Source: Helichrysum umbraculigerum
Taxonomy: Eukaryota > Streptophyta > Magnoliopsida > Asterales > Asteraceae
Length of the DNA stretch: 64,000 bases
Direction of reading: 5' to 3'
Assembly: GCA_949592205.1 (NCBI GenBank)
Contig: CATIUR010000001.1
Location: 309,656,250-309,720,249, forward strand
Both the position numbers and the translations under genes were made by a program. Of the stretch, positions 53,801 to 61,790 are shown piece after piece (position 1 is the first letter of the stretch; every line of letters starts with the position of its first letter). A model generated the notes under the pieces. It had not been told where the DNA came from and ran no database searches. It worked only from the letters and a program-made list of their open reading frames with translations.

Positions 53801-53906
53801 TTCTTGCAGAAAGAGTACCAACACCAATAACAGAAGATTGTGCAACCAAATTAGTAACCCGTTTATTTAAAACAAGTTGCACAAATCTCGGATACATTAT
53901 AAACAT
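50841..53906 (-). CDS. Env-like/third-ORF protein of S2, main part (1021 aa)
   Basis: Largest open frame of the window. It starts MFIMYPRFVQLVLNKRV, which continues the 212-aa frame at 53863-54501 after a one-base shift. A Ser/Thr/Pro-rich region with a basic patch (KRKQGTTQ...KPKKKKLK) comes first, then an acidic region. Then comes a low-complexity Thr/Ala/Val stretch (about residues 450-550) encoded by the repeated CAGTGG word. Next is a long charged coiled-coil (EKKRKEDEEIQKMLKERYAL). A globular C-terminus follows (FDVYDMYKIALEKDLKLITV, VWEWLKMMFEPELYGEI). No signal peptide or membrane span is visible. By position it is the Sirevirus env-like gene; the content looks more like a nuclear or structural protein. 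Unlike its S1 counterpart it has no introns. Confidence 0.75.
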   Translation of the reverse strand: MFIMYPRFVQLVLNKRVTNLVAQSSVIGVGTLSARTFTEMSKNTNKRFSGKETTLFSTMHPAPSTTDVVPPTTSEPLGDRLVEPTEPEHTPSGGTKRKQGTTQPTQSKPKKKKLKQTNEAPTAHLSHSNVTPQQVTIEEMVGHSGRAATTPTSPLTEEGSGNINKTQPEATSNAEPTGNEAGEGPSTKKKGTSVDHARHEADDDFFNDSSRRSHSNDDEARTTIELTNVQLTEVVDLLWDRLLKEKRVNKSQDAKLAEQAAKIVEQGQVIEDLKDRISVLENVVVNFLKENKVDENVENPSNKGEKNREDEIRDDADNDVFMADLSDHVNGNSEKIDEVDKDAEVLMDDVQKGVESVFQQDEKVVDETKASVETENMEAGNDEGVIPVDDDDAKTEGESIFVKQESEVEKPKVTMGRKKSIPLTSLKAASFESPKKSKSKRAKSVTPTVRHKILPTATAKSTPATASCVQSTASSKTKLTTVNPNQTTTTASTTVTLTPTTATEPTTVTTKPQATATPEPQTTATTQPITVQRPPTARRIEVPFTIRETSSLPKPDSKLPKIDPKDKGKGKLEEKPKKEEKLVPQSIEHDHEVALRLQAELDEQERIKAEKGSATEKKRYVPIQTSVPDIDEVDVLLTSGQVVKMTREASRIYAEMKAKGLEDDSVYNAYIEKKKGNPLQVSLKQIIERGKREKREREVVKRKVKKPTRAELKNSLVCKLRGDRISTMRLRKMSLEELQEMYDNDPLVNPKSRERLEKKRKEDEEIQKMLKERYALIDEELEKEKEEKIKAEELRVRVESHKRTFQMIQSSDDQVIDLDRDEEILYQMIMEKPDRSENINMGDEEFSEIIKWEGICLRTPEVSYEIRIERRNGVVTFHKSMGEILKRINNFDVYDMYKIALEKDLKLITVAIERNVWEWLKMMFEPELYGEIFMCSEMIVNWRHYARAGVYCIAIKNGKYLYMLEERDYVLSLALLEHLVKKKLQVAMKTDKGKDIVYKILNQYHKRCQSNKKGYKSTAKD
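52290..52568 (-). repeat. CAGTG word cluster inside the S2 env-like gene
   Basis: About a dozen copies of (A/G)CAGTGG within 280 bp, coding for the Thr/Ala/Val-rich stretch. The same word fills the LTR of this element (50589-50745) and the gag end (58250-58440). Confidence 0.85.
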
Positions 53907-54501
53907 ATCTTTTTTTCCCTTTGGTTATGTTTCTAATCATTCCATCAAGTATGTATTTGGAAAAATTATATTTTTGACCCGTAGCCATGCACACAAGTGC
54001 ATAGGCTATTTGTGTTCCAAATTCATTATATGCTGTTCTCTTAGATGACACACAGTGAAGAATTGTATGACTTAAAAATTTCCATTGAGGGCTAAAGAAT
54101 GATTTAAAAAATGTAAAGCGTGTATAATCACCTTCATACCCCATTAATCGTAAATTATCATACAAAACCGTGTCATCTAAAGAAGATATACCTGTGGCAT
54201 CATCAAGAAGAAGAACTTCTGGTAATACTTCCTCTGTAACCACCACCTTAGTTTCTTGAACTTCCGAAACTATTTGATCTTTGCCCGAAACCACTTCCAG
54301 ATTGGCATTCTTCCAAAACTCGTTTAAATGACCTCTTGAAACCCTTGGAGATATGGTAAGTGCATGAAAGATATAACTTGAACGAAGAAAATCAACAATC
54401 TGTATGAAATTCTGTGCACTTGAGGGTTTCATCAGAAAAGCGATCATGTTATGTTCCTCATAAACACTCAGAGTTGAATCAGACGAAGAAGAAGACGCCA
54501 T
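53863..54501 (-). CDS. Env-like protein of S2, N-terminal part (212 aa)
   Basis: ATG 54501, MASSSSSDSTLSVYEEHNMIAFLM. It has a helical N-terminal domain (HNMIAFLMKPSSAQNFIQIV ... LNEFWKNANLEV) and then a second one with CVSSKRTAYNEFGTQIAYAL. It resembles the S1 exon 1 product. The frame leaves the 1021-aa frame at a run of seven A (T on plus strand, 53910-53916). The last 14 codons overlap the next ORF. This is probably one gene with a one-base indel, or a slippery site. Confidence 0.75.
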   Translation of the reverse strand: MASSSSSDSTLSVYEEHNMIAFLMKPSSAQNFIQIVDFLRSSYIFHALTISPRVSRGHLNEFWKNANLEVVSGKDQIVSEVQETKVVVTEEVLPEVLLLDDATGISSLDDTVLYDNLRLMGYEGDYTRFTFFKSFFSPQWKFLSHTILHCVSSKRTAYNEFGTQIAYALVCMATGQKYNFSKYILDGMIRNITKGKKRYVYNVSEICATCFK

Positions 54502-54660
54502 GAACGTAGATTGATTGTCGAAGAAGAAGTGGTTTGATTGTAATCGCAGTGGTTATAAGAGAAAATATGAAAACGTAATGAAAAATTGAAGTGTTTTAGG
54601 TCTAAATACTGTTAGTTATAAGAGCAGTGCCAAGCCCTAGAAAATAGAACCAATAGTGGC
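54502..54660 (-). other. S2 leader of the env-like gene, joined to truncated RNase H
   Basis: Contains CAGTG words (GAGCAGTGCC, AGTGGCACTGTCC). It follows RNase H directly because the last part of that domain and any spacer are missing. Confidence 0.6.
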
Positions 54661-57600
54661 ACTGTCCGAGATAACTGATTGTTAATGATACTAATTGCAG
54701 AGTTATTATCAATATAAATAGGAGTATTTAGAAAAGTCAGACCATAATCCAGCATCTGATTCTGAATCCATAGTACTTGAGCACAGCAGCTTGATGCAGC
54801 AACATACTCTGCCTCTGCTGTTGAAGTGGATACAGTGGTCCGCTTCTTGCATTGCCATGACACCAATCTTTCTCCTAGAAATTGACACCCTCCTGAGGTA
54901 GACTTTCTGTCCAAATTCTCTCCACCATAATCACTATCTGTGAAAGCCATGAGTTCAAAAGAAGAACTCTTTGGATACCAAAGGCCCAATTGTGGTTGAC
55001 CCTTTAAATATCTAAAAATCATTTTCACTGCATACAGATGTGATTGCTTGGGATTGGCTTGATATCTAGCACACACACACACAGCAAACATAATATCTGG
55101 TCTGGAAGAGGTGAGATACATGAGAGAACCAATCATAGATCTATAGAGATGTACATCTACATCCTCCCCCTCAAGATCTGCATGTAATGCCTTGTGTGTC
55201 TCCATGGGTGTGCTAGCTATTTTAGCATCTTCGTAGCCAAATCTGTCCAATATGTCTTTAACATACTTTCCCTAATTGATAAAGATATCATCTGATCTTT
55301 GCTTGACTTGAAGTCCCAAAAAGAAAGTAAGTTCACCCATAGAACTCATCTTGAACTTCTGATGCATTAGTTTCTCAAACTCCTTACACAATGAATCTTT
55401 AGTAGACCCAAATATAATATCATCAACATACGCTTGTTCCAACAGAATATCTTTGTGAACCCTTTTGGTAAAAAGTGTTTTGTCAATGATACCTCTTTTA
55501 AAACCATTTTCCAATAAGTAAACAGATAGAGTTTCATACCATGCTCTAGGTGCTTGATGCAAGCCATAAAGAGCCTTATCCAATCTGCATACTCTATCTG
55601 GATACTTGGGGTCTTCAAATCCTGGTGGTTGGCAAACATATACTTCATCATCAATTGTGCCATACAGAAATGCACTCTTGACATCCATTTGATAGACTTT
55701 GAAATAACCTGATTGCTTCTATTATTGCTACAGGAGCAAAGACATCATCATAATCAATGCCTTCCTCCTGAGTATACCCGTGTGCCACCAATCTTGCTTT
55801 GTTCTTAATCACAATCCCTCTTTCATCCTTCTTATTCTTGAAGATCCACTTTGTTCCAATTGCTCTTTTTCCTTTTGGTAGATCAACTAAGGTCCACACA
55901 TTCTGAATCTTAAACTATAACAACTCCTCCTGCATTGCTTCAATCCAACTGGGATCTTTAAGAGCTTCCACTGCCTTCTTTGGTTCAACTTGAGATAGGA
56001 AACATACATATAAAGAGGTATGGAGTTCCTCTTCACTGATCTTAGTTTGCTGTCTAGTTTGTACAGCAGAACCAACATCACCAATTACTTGTTCAAGAGG
56101 ATGATCTCTATGAACAATGTAATTAGATGTAGATGTTTCATGTAATCCAGTTTCCAAGTTTGTATAATTCTCATCATGACCAGAAGTTTCACTTGACCTT
56201 TCTTTTGAAATCCTTTTTGACAATGGAGTTGTGCTCATGAACTGTAAATAATCCAGCCTAGCCTCCTTACCAATTTGCTTAGTTGGAGTCTGTTCAGGAA
56301 CCTCATCACTCAGAATTTTAGACACATCAGTAGTAATAGAATCAACAACATGTCTAGTATTCTCAGTGAAATTGTTCAAATTCTTTAAAAGTTGCTGTTC
56401 TGGAATCTTATCACACTGTTCTTCACCCTTTTCATAACTCTGTTCATTACTCTGTTCATCTGATTCAAAGATACTCATGAAAGGATTCCCATCAGATTCA
56501 TCACCCTCTGAACTCTTGGATGATATTGATGGATCAGTTGCAAACACTTCAAGGGGATCAGGAGACCATATTGGAAATAAGATGTATTCCAATGAATCAT
56601 TCTTCTTTCCATATGTCATTCCTGTGTCTGCTGCAACTTGTCCATTCCTTGCACTTCCATTTGAACCTGTACTTGTACCTGCACTTGAATCTACATTTGG
56701 ATATCTAAAAGCAGTGTTAAGTGCATCAATATCAAACAAAGACTTAGGACCTTTCCCATCAGGATTAGATGTATTCTCATTGAAGGTTATGTTCATGGTC
56801 TCTTCTATGATCCTGGTCCTTTGATTGAATACCCTATAAGCCTTGCTTTGAATAGAGTAACCAACAAATATACCCTCATCTGCCTTGCTTTCAAACTTTC
56901 CTAAGTGATCTTTGGTATTTAAGATGGTACAAGGACACCCAAAAGATTTTAAGAAACTAACAAGTGGTTTCCTACTAAACAAAAGTTCATATGATGTCTT
57001 GTTATGAGGCTTAACAACTAAGACCCTGTTCTGAACATAGCAAGCTGTGCTAACTGCCTCTGCCCAGAAAGACATAGGTAGTTTTGCATCAGATAACATA
57101 GTTCTAGCTGCCTCAATTAGTGTCCTATTCCTCCTTTCAGCTACTCCATTTTGTTGTGGGGTTCTAGGTGCACTAAACTTTCTCTTAATACCTTTATCTT
57201 CACAGAACTTATCCATCTAATAGTTTTTAAATTCTGTTCCATTATCACTCCTGATGATTTTAACCTTTTTATCCAATTGATTTTCCATCTTAGTTATAAA
57301 TGATCTAAGTATTTCACATGTCTCATCTTTTGTTCTAAGAAAGAAAACCCATGTAAACCTGGTATAATCATCAATTACTACAAGGCAATAAGACATTTTA
57401 CCCATACTACTTATGTTGGTTGGTCCAAATAAGTCCATATGCAATAAGTAAAAGGGTGTACAGTTGGTATTCACACTTTTGGACTTAAAAGAAGACTTGT
57501 GTTGTTTGCCTTTTTGACATGCAACACAATGATCATCACATGAATACACCTTTTCAGGTAAACCTCTAACAAGCTTGTTTTTAGCAAGTTTATTAATGGT

Positions 57601-58065
57601 TTTGTAGTTCATGTGACACATTCTTCTATGCCACAGTTCAGATTCAGTCACACTAGCTTTAGAAATAAGACAGTTTAAATCAGGTTGAGGTGACATATTT
57701 GCTAAGTCACACTTATATACATTATCTTGCCTTCGAATTCTCATTAAAATCATGTTTTCTGGTATTTTAAATTCCTTGGACAAGATAAGGCATTCAGTGT
57801 CAGTAAAATGAACTGGGTTCTTTTTATCTGTAATTTGACTTACACTTAGCAAATTATACCTTAGTTGTTCCACAAAATAAACATTATCAAAACTTAGCTT
57901 TTCACTATGAACTGTTCCTTTGCCTGTTATCTTCCCTCCTTTTGGATTGCTTCCAAATGCTACATATCCACCATCAAAAGATTTGAAGTCCTGTAGCTTT
58001 TCCTTGTCACCAGTCATGTGCCTTAAGCAGCCACTATCCACATGCCATAAGCTCTTTGGCTTGCC
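54661..58065 (-). pseudogene. pol: S2 pol: protease, integrase, RT, truncated RNase H
   Basis: Read right to left. Protease DSGCLRHMTGD (58041-58009). Integrase zinc region HRRMCHMNYKT and CVACQKG, core LLHMDLFGP, RSDNGTEFKN, then after a TAG (57217-57219) AERRNRTLIEAAR (57150). RT: WIFKNKKDERGI (55840), a deletion and frameshift near 55700, MDVKSAFLYG, AYVDDIIFG (55425). RNase H: FTDSDYGG, TAEAEYVAAS, IDNNSAISIINN, then sudden divergence at about 54665 with loss of the HSKTKHI...RHHFIRD end. In-frame TAG codons at 57217, 55915 and 55272 look like former CAG. Not functional. Confidence 0.9.
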
Positions 58066-58093
58066 CTACACAAATAATCAAGAAGAGAATTAG
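58066..58093 (-). promoter_or_regulatory. Branch-point/acceptor-like segment at the S2 gag-pol border
   Basis: In element orientation CTAAT (58093-58089) overlaps the gag stop TAA. A T-rich stretch follows and ends GTGTAG at 58066, 27 nt after the start of the stop. Two more in-frame stops (TGA, TAG) lie inside, so simple readthrough could not join gag to pol here. Confidence 0.68.
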
Positions 58094-58442
58094 TTTCTCT
58101 TGGGAACCCAAACCAATTTGGTTTTGGGTTTCCCACGTGCATCATGAAAATCAACTTTCTGAAAGACAATTGATTTTGATGCACTGTTGGATTTGGAAAC
58201 TTTGGATTCATGTGTGTTCTTTGGTTTCCATATCCAACTGATATCTGACTTAACAGTGGTTATAGGCCTAACAGTGGTTACCCTTAGTCCTGTGTTAATC
58301 ACTCTAGCAGTGGTAGCATGCCTTGGTTTATACATTTTTCTAGAATTTTTAACACTAGCAGTGCCACCATGCTTAACAGTGGTAACCCGCCCCACTGTTT
58401 TAGTCTTGATGCCTCTGTTGGCTTTATTTGGTGGTACCACTG
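58090..58442 (-). pseudogene. gag: S2 gag, C-terminal part, cut by S3
   Basis: Basic, Thr/Val-rich Gag tail ending KTKLVWVPKRN and TAA. It parallels S3 61430-61766 closely. The CAGTGG word occurs about seven times and encodes the repeated TTV/TTA residues. The gene stops at 58442, where the S3 LTR starts. Confidence 0.82.
58438..58442. repeat. Target-site of S3 (CACTG), left copy
   Basis: Five bases before the S3 LTR start TGTTGAG; the partner lies outside the window. The site is itself part of the CCACTG word. Confidence 0.55.
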
Positions 58443-58987
58443 TGTTGAGACCAGAGACACTGTCAGATCTGCTCAGAATACAAGTATGATTGCCGTTGTT
58501 AGAAGAAGTTCACCGTTGTTAGAGTTTTTGTATTGACAGTGCCACTGTCAATAAGTTTTAGTCTAACAGTGCCACTGTTGAATATGTAATTTGTATTTTG
58601 TATCAAGTACTCAACCTCTGTTAGTAATATACGAGTACTACCCCTGTTAGATATATAGATAACCACTGTTGGTTAGATAAAGTTGGTTAGAGTTATATTA
58701 GGAGTAGATGAGGATTCCTAATATGTTTGATTCTGTAAAGGACTCTATATGTTATAAATAGAGATCCTGTAAAACCCTAGATGATACGATTCATTCTAGT
58801 TATTAGCTTCAAGGTTGTAAACCCTAACACAATTGTGTGTTCGTATTATTGATAATAATATTGAAGCTTTTGGTTAGATATTCTGTTATATACAAGTTTG
58901 TTCTTCAAGTTATTAATAAACTATTCCGCAAGCTTATTAATAATCAATCAAAGTAATACATACTAAGATCTCAATCTGGGATCATCA
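58443..58987 (+). repeat. 5' LTR of S3
   Basis: About 545 bp, TGTTGAGACCAGAG to GGGATCATCA, directly before the PBS. TATA box at 58753-58760. Upstream are CAGTG words, two in perfect palindromes: arms TTGACAGTG/CACTGTCAA around one C at 58533-58551, and AACAGTG/CACTGTT at about 58564-58578. Confidence 0.82.
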
Positions 58988-58989
58988 AG

Positions 58990-59001
58990 TGGTATCAGAG
59001 C
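58990..59001 (+). promoter_or_regulatory. Primer binding site of S3 (tRNA-iMet type)
   Basis: TGGTATCAGAGC two bases after the LTR end. Confidence 0.95.
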
Positions 59002-59064
59002 TTGATATTACTTTGATCTTGAAGAAGGTAATTGAATTTCGCAGCTTTTTCAACAAATAACAAG

Positions 59065-60849
59065 ATGTCTACTGAAACAATGGAAGGTTTACAAGCTACA
59101 AAGATTCCCATGCTCAAACCTGATGAGTTTGAGCTATGGCAGACTAGGATTAGGCAATACATGTTGCTTACGGATTATATGATGTGGGAGGTGGTTACTA
59201 ATGGACCAAACTATACTAAGGATGCAGATGGTAAAAAGGAGGAAAGACCACCACCAAAGACTGATGCAGAGAGGAAAGAAAGAGCAACAGAATGGAAGGC
59301 ATTAAGTACTCTACTTTTGTCTATTCCTAATGAGTATCAAAGGAAATTTGAAAACTGTGAAGATGCTCAGGTTCTCATGGAAGCAATTGTTAAGAGATTT
59401 GGTGGTAATGACAACACCAAGAAGAATAAGAGATCTCTTCTCAAACAACAATTTGAAAACTTTGCAGGTGTAAAGTCTGAAACTTTGACTCAGACTTTTG
59501 ATAGATTTCAAAAACTTGTGGGTGATCTTGAAAATCACAATGTCAAGATTGATAAGGATGATTTGAATAGGAAGTTTCTAAGATCACTAGGCACAGATTG
59601 GAATATGTACACTGTGGGACTTAGACAAAGTGAAGATCTTGAAGAAAAAGAGATTGAAGATCTATACAATGATCTGAGAAACTTTGAGCCTGAGGTGTTG
59701 GCTCTAAAACAGTCCAATGGTAGCTCTAACAATGCTGCTTTTGTGTCTGTTGGTGAATCTGGTAGCTATAGCACATCTGGTGCTAATGATAATGTCTTGG
59801 AAGCTTTCTTTGCAAGTCATGTAAATTCATCCTTAACAACAGAGGATTTGGAACAGGTTAATGAAGAGGATCTTGAAGAGATGGATTTGAGATGGCAGAT
59901 GGCTATGATTACTATAAGGGCAAAAAGGTTTATGCAGAGGTCAGGGAACAGAAACTTTACTTACAAGAGAGATGGTGTAGCTGGTTTTGACAAGAGGAAG
60001 GTGGAGTGTTTCAACTGTCACAAGATGGGACACTTTGCTAGAGAATGCAAGAGCACACAGGCTGGAGGATCTCAGAATACTTCTAATGGTAGTGTAAGAA
60101 ATAGTTCTGGTTCACAAAGAAGATTGGTACCTGTTCAGAACACCACTTCAGATTCATTGGTTGCACAAGATGGAATGGGAGGATTTGACTGGAGTGATCA
60201 GGAAGAGCTTGTAGTCAAGAATCAAGCTTTAATGGCTGTCACAGAAGAACCAGAGCCTTCAGACATTCCATATGAGGTACAATCTAAATTATGTTCTCCT
60301 ACATGTAAGAAAATGGTTAAATTTTATAAGGATCATAATATGGTTGTGTGTAATGAATTGAAAGCTAGTGTGGAAAAGAGTCAACATGCAACTTTAGCTA
60401 TTGAAAACTTAGAAAGACAGATAAAAGCTTTTGAAAAGAATGAATCACAATTTCACTTAGATATTAAATATCTGAATTGGGAAAAGAAAGCTTTACAAAC
60501 AAAAGTTGATATGCTAAGTGCAAAGTTGGCTGAGGCAATTTCTGATAAAGAATCAATAAGGTTGAAAGTAGATGAATTGGAAAATGCTTCAAAAGGTGTT
60601 CAAAACTTAATCAAGTCTCAAATTCATGATAAATTAAAAATTGGATTAGGTTACAACCTTAATGCTGTACCCCCACCTTATAATCATACTTACTTCCCAT
60701 CTAAACTTAAGTTTGACTTAGAAAAACTTAAGGTAGGTGTGTCTGAGGAGGTTAAAAAGGTAGATCCAGTAGTTAATTGTGCTAATAATGTAAATTTTGA
60801 TAAAGTGGATGTATCTGATTGGACTGAGGAAGATGAGCTAATAATGTAA
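59065..60849 (+). pseudogene. gag: S3 gag, N-terminal part (594 codons)
   Basis: The ATG at 59065 (MSTETMEGLQATKIPMLK) lies 63 bp after the PBS; in-frame codons further upstream are not conserved. Residues about 20-225 match the copia Gag/UBN2 family (FELWQTRIRQYMLLTDYMMW, LLKQQFENF, FLRSLGTDWNMY). A first zinc knuckle CFNCHKMGHFAREC lies near 60007-60048. A coiled-coil follows from about 60340 to 60600. The frame ends at 60849 because of the tandem duplication at 60781-60892. Confidence 0.88.
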
Positions 60850-60892
60850 ATTTTGATAAAGTGGATGTATCTGATTGGACTGAGGAAGATGA
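60781..60892 (+). repeat. 56-bp tandem duplication in S3 gag
   Basis: GCTAATAATGTAAATTTTG... at 60781 repeats from 60837 with a 56-bp period. As 56 is not a multiple of three, the second copy is read in another frame and meets TAA at 60847-60849. A slippage event after insertion is the simple cause. Confidence 0.93.
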
Positions 60893-61766
60893 GAGTGATA
60901 GTGATAGCTCATCTAGTGGTAATTCTGTGGATGATTGTTTTAAGCCTATTACTGGTCTAGTTTCTGAACTAAATAGTACTAAACTAGAAGAGGGTAAAAA
61001 GATGTTTGTTGAGAAAGCAAAGGCTCAGATAGATCAAGTTAGAAAATCCAATAAATCTAGATCTGGTATAGGTTATGTGCACAAAAGAGTCAATCCTGAA
61101 TCAAAAGATAAGTCAAAAGGTAAATCTGAGTGTGATAAATGTGCATGTAAATCAAACAGGTATGATTTAAATACTGCAAATAATGTAAATAAATCCATTC
61201 CCAGAGGTAATCAGAGAAATTGGAACCAATTGGTTTCACAAAGGCTGGGTAATGGGTTTGAATGTGTGAAAAGAAAATCATGTTTTATTTGTGGTAGGTA
61301 TAATCATCTTCAACGGGACTGTTACTACAATCCTAAAAATAATAGGAACAGTGGTAAAGGACAAATGTTGAAAATTAAGCCAAACAGAGGCAAGGCTGCA
61401 GCCCCTGTTAATGCTGCAGCAGTGCCACTGTCAAAGGCTAACAGAGGCAAGACAAGAACAGGGGAGGGTTTGACCACTGTCAGGCATGGTACCTCTGCTG
61501 GTGTTAAACACTTCAAAAGAATGTTTATACCAAGTAAAGCTACCACTGCTAGGGTAATAAATACGAATTTGAAGGTGACCACTGTCAGACCATTAACCCA
61601 TGTCAGGTCTAAAACATATTGTTTTTGGAAACATAAGAATGCATCTACATCAAATGTATCCAAAATCAATGGAGCATTGAGATCAATCACCTTTAAGAGG
61701 GTTGATATCAAAAATGCTCATGGGAAACCCAAAGCCAAATTGGTTTGGGTTCCCAAGAGAAACTAA
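60850..61766 (+). pseudogene. gag: S3 gag, C-terminal part
   Basis: Open for 300 codons in the shifted frame. Acidic start (SDSDSSSSGNSVDD), a second zinc knuckle CFICGRYNHLQRDC near 61281-61322, then a basic tail with CAGTG-encoded residues, ending VWVPKRN and TAA at 61764-61766. Confidence 0.87.
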
Positions 61767-61790
61767 TATGTTCTATTTTTATATGTGCAG
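61763..61790 (+). promoter_or_regulatory. Branch-point/acceptor-like segment at the S3 gag-pol border
   Basis: CTAAT (61763-61767) overlaps the gag stop TAA. TTCTATTTTTATATGTGCAG follows, with AG at 61789-61790, then GGC. Gag and pol are in the same frame with only this 27-nt segment between them. Confidence 0.7.

Larger units (their letters stand above)
50249..58442 (-). mobile_element. Sirevirus-like copia element S2 (minus strand), partial
   Basis: From its 3' LTR (50249-50786) through PPT, env-like gene, pol and the C-terminal part of gag, where S3 interrupts. The remaining gag and 5' LTR should follow S3 outside the window. LTR plan and proteins are close to S3, so they are one family. 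The pol is broken; the env-like protein is almost intact. Confidence 0.9.

Noticed and set aside
58443..58987. Reading this LTR as the 5' LTR of the minus element S2
   Set aside because: It is in plus orientation (TATA then PBS on the plus strand), directly precedes S3 gag, and interrupts the S2 gag frame.
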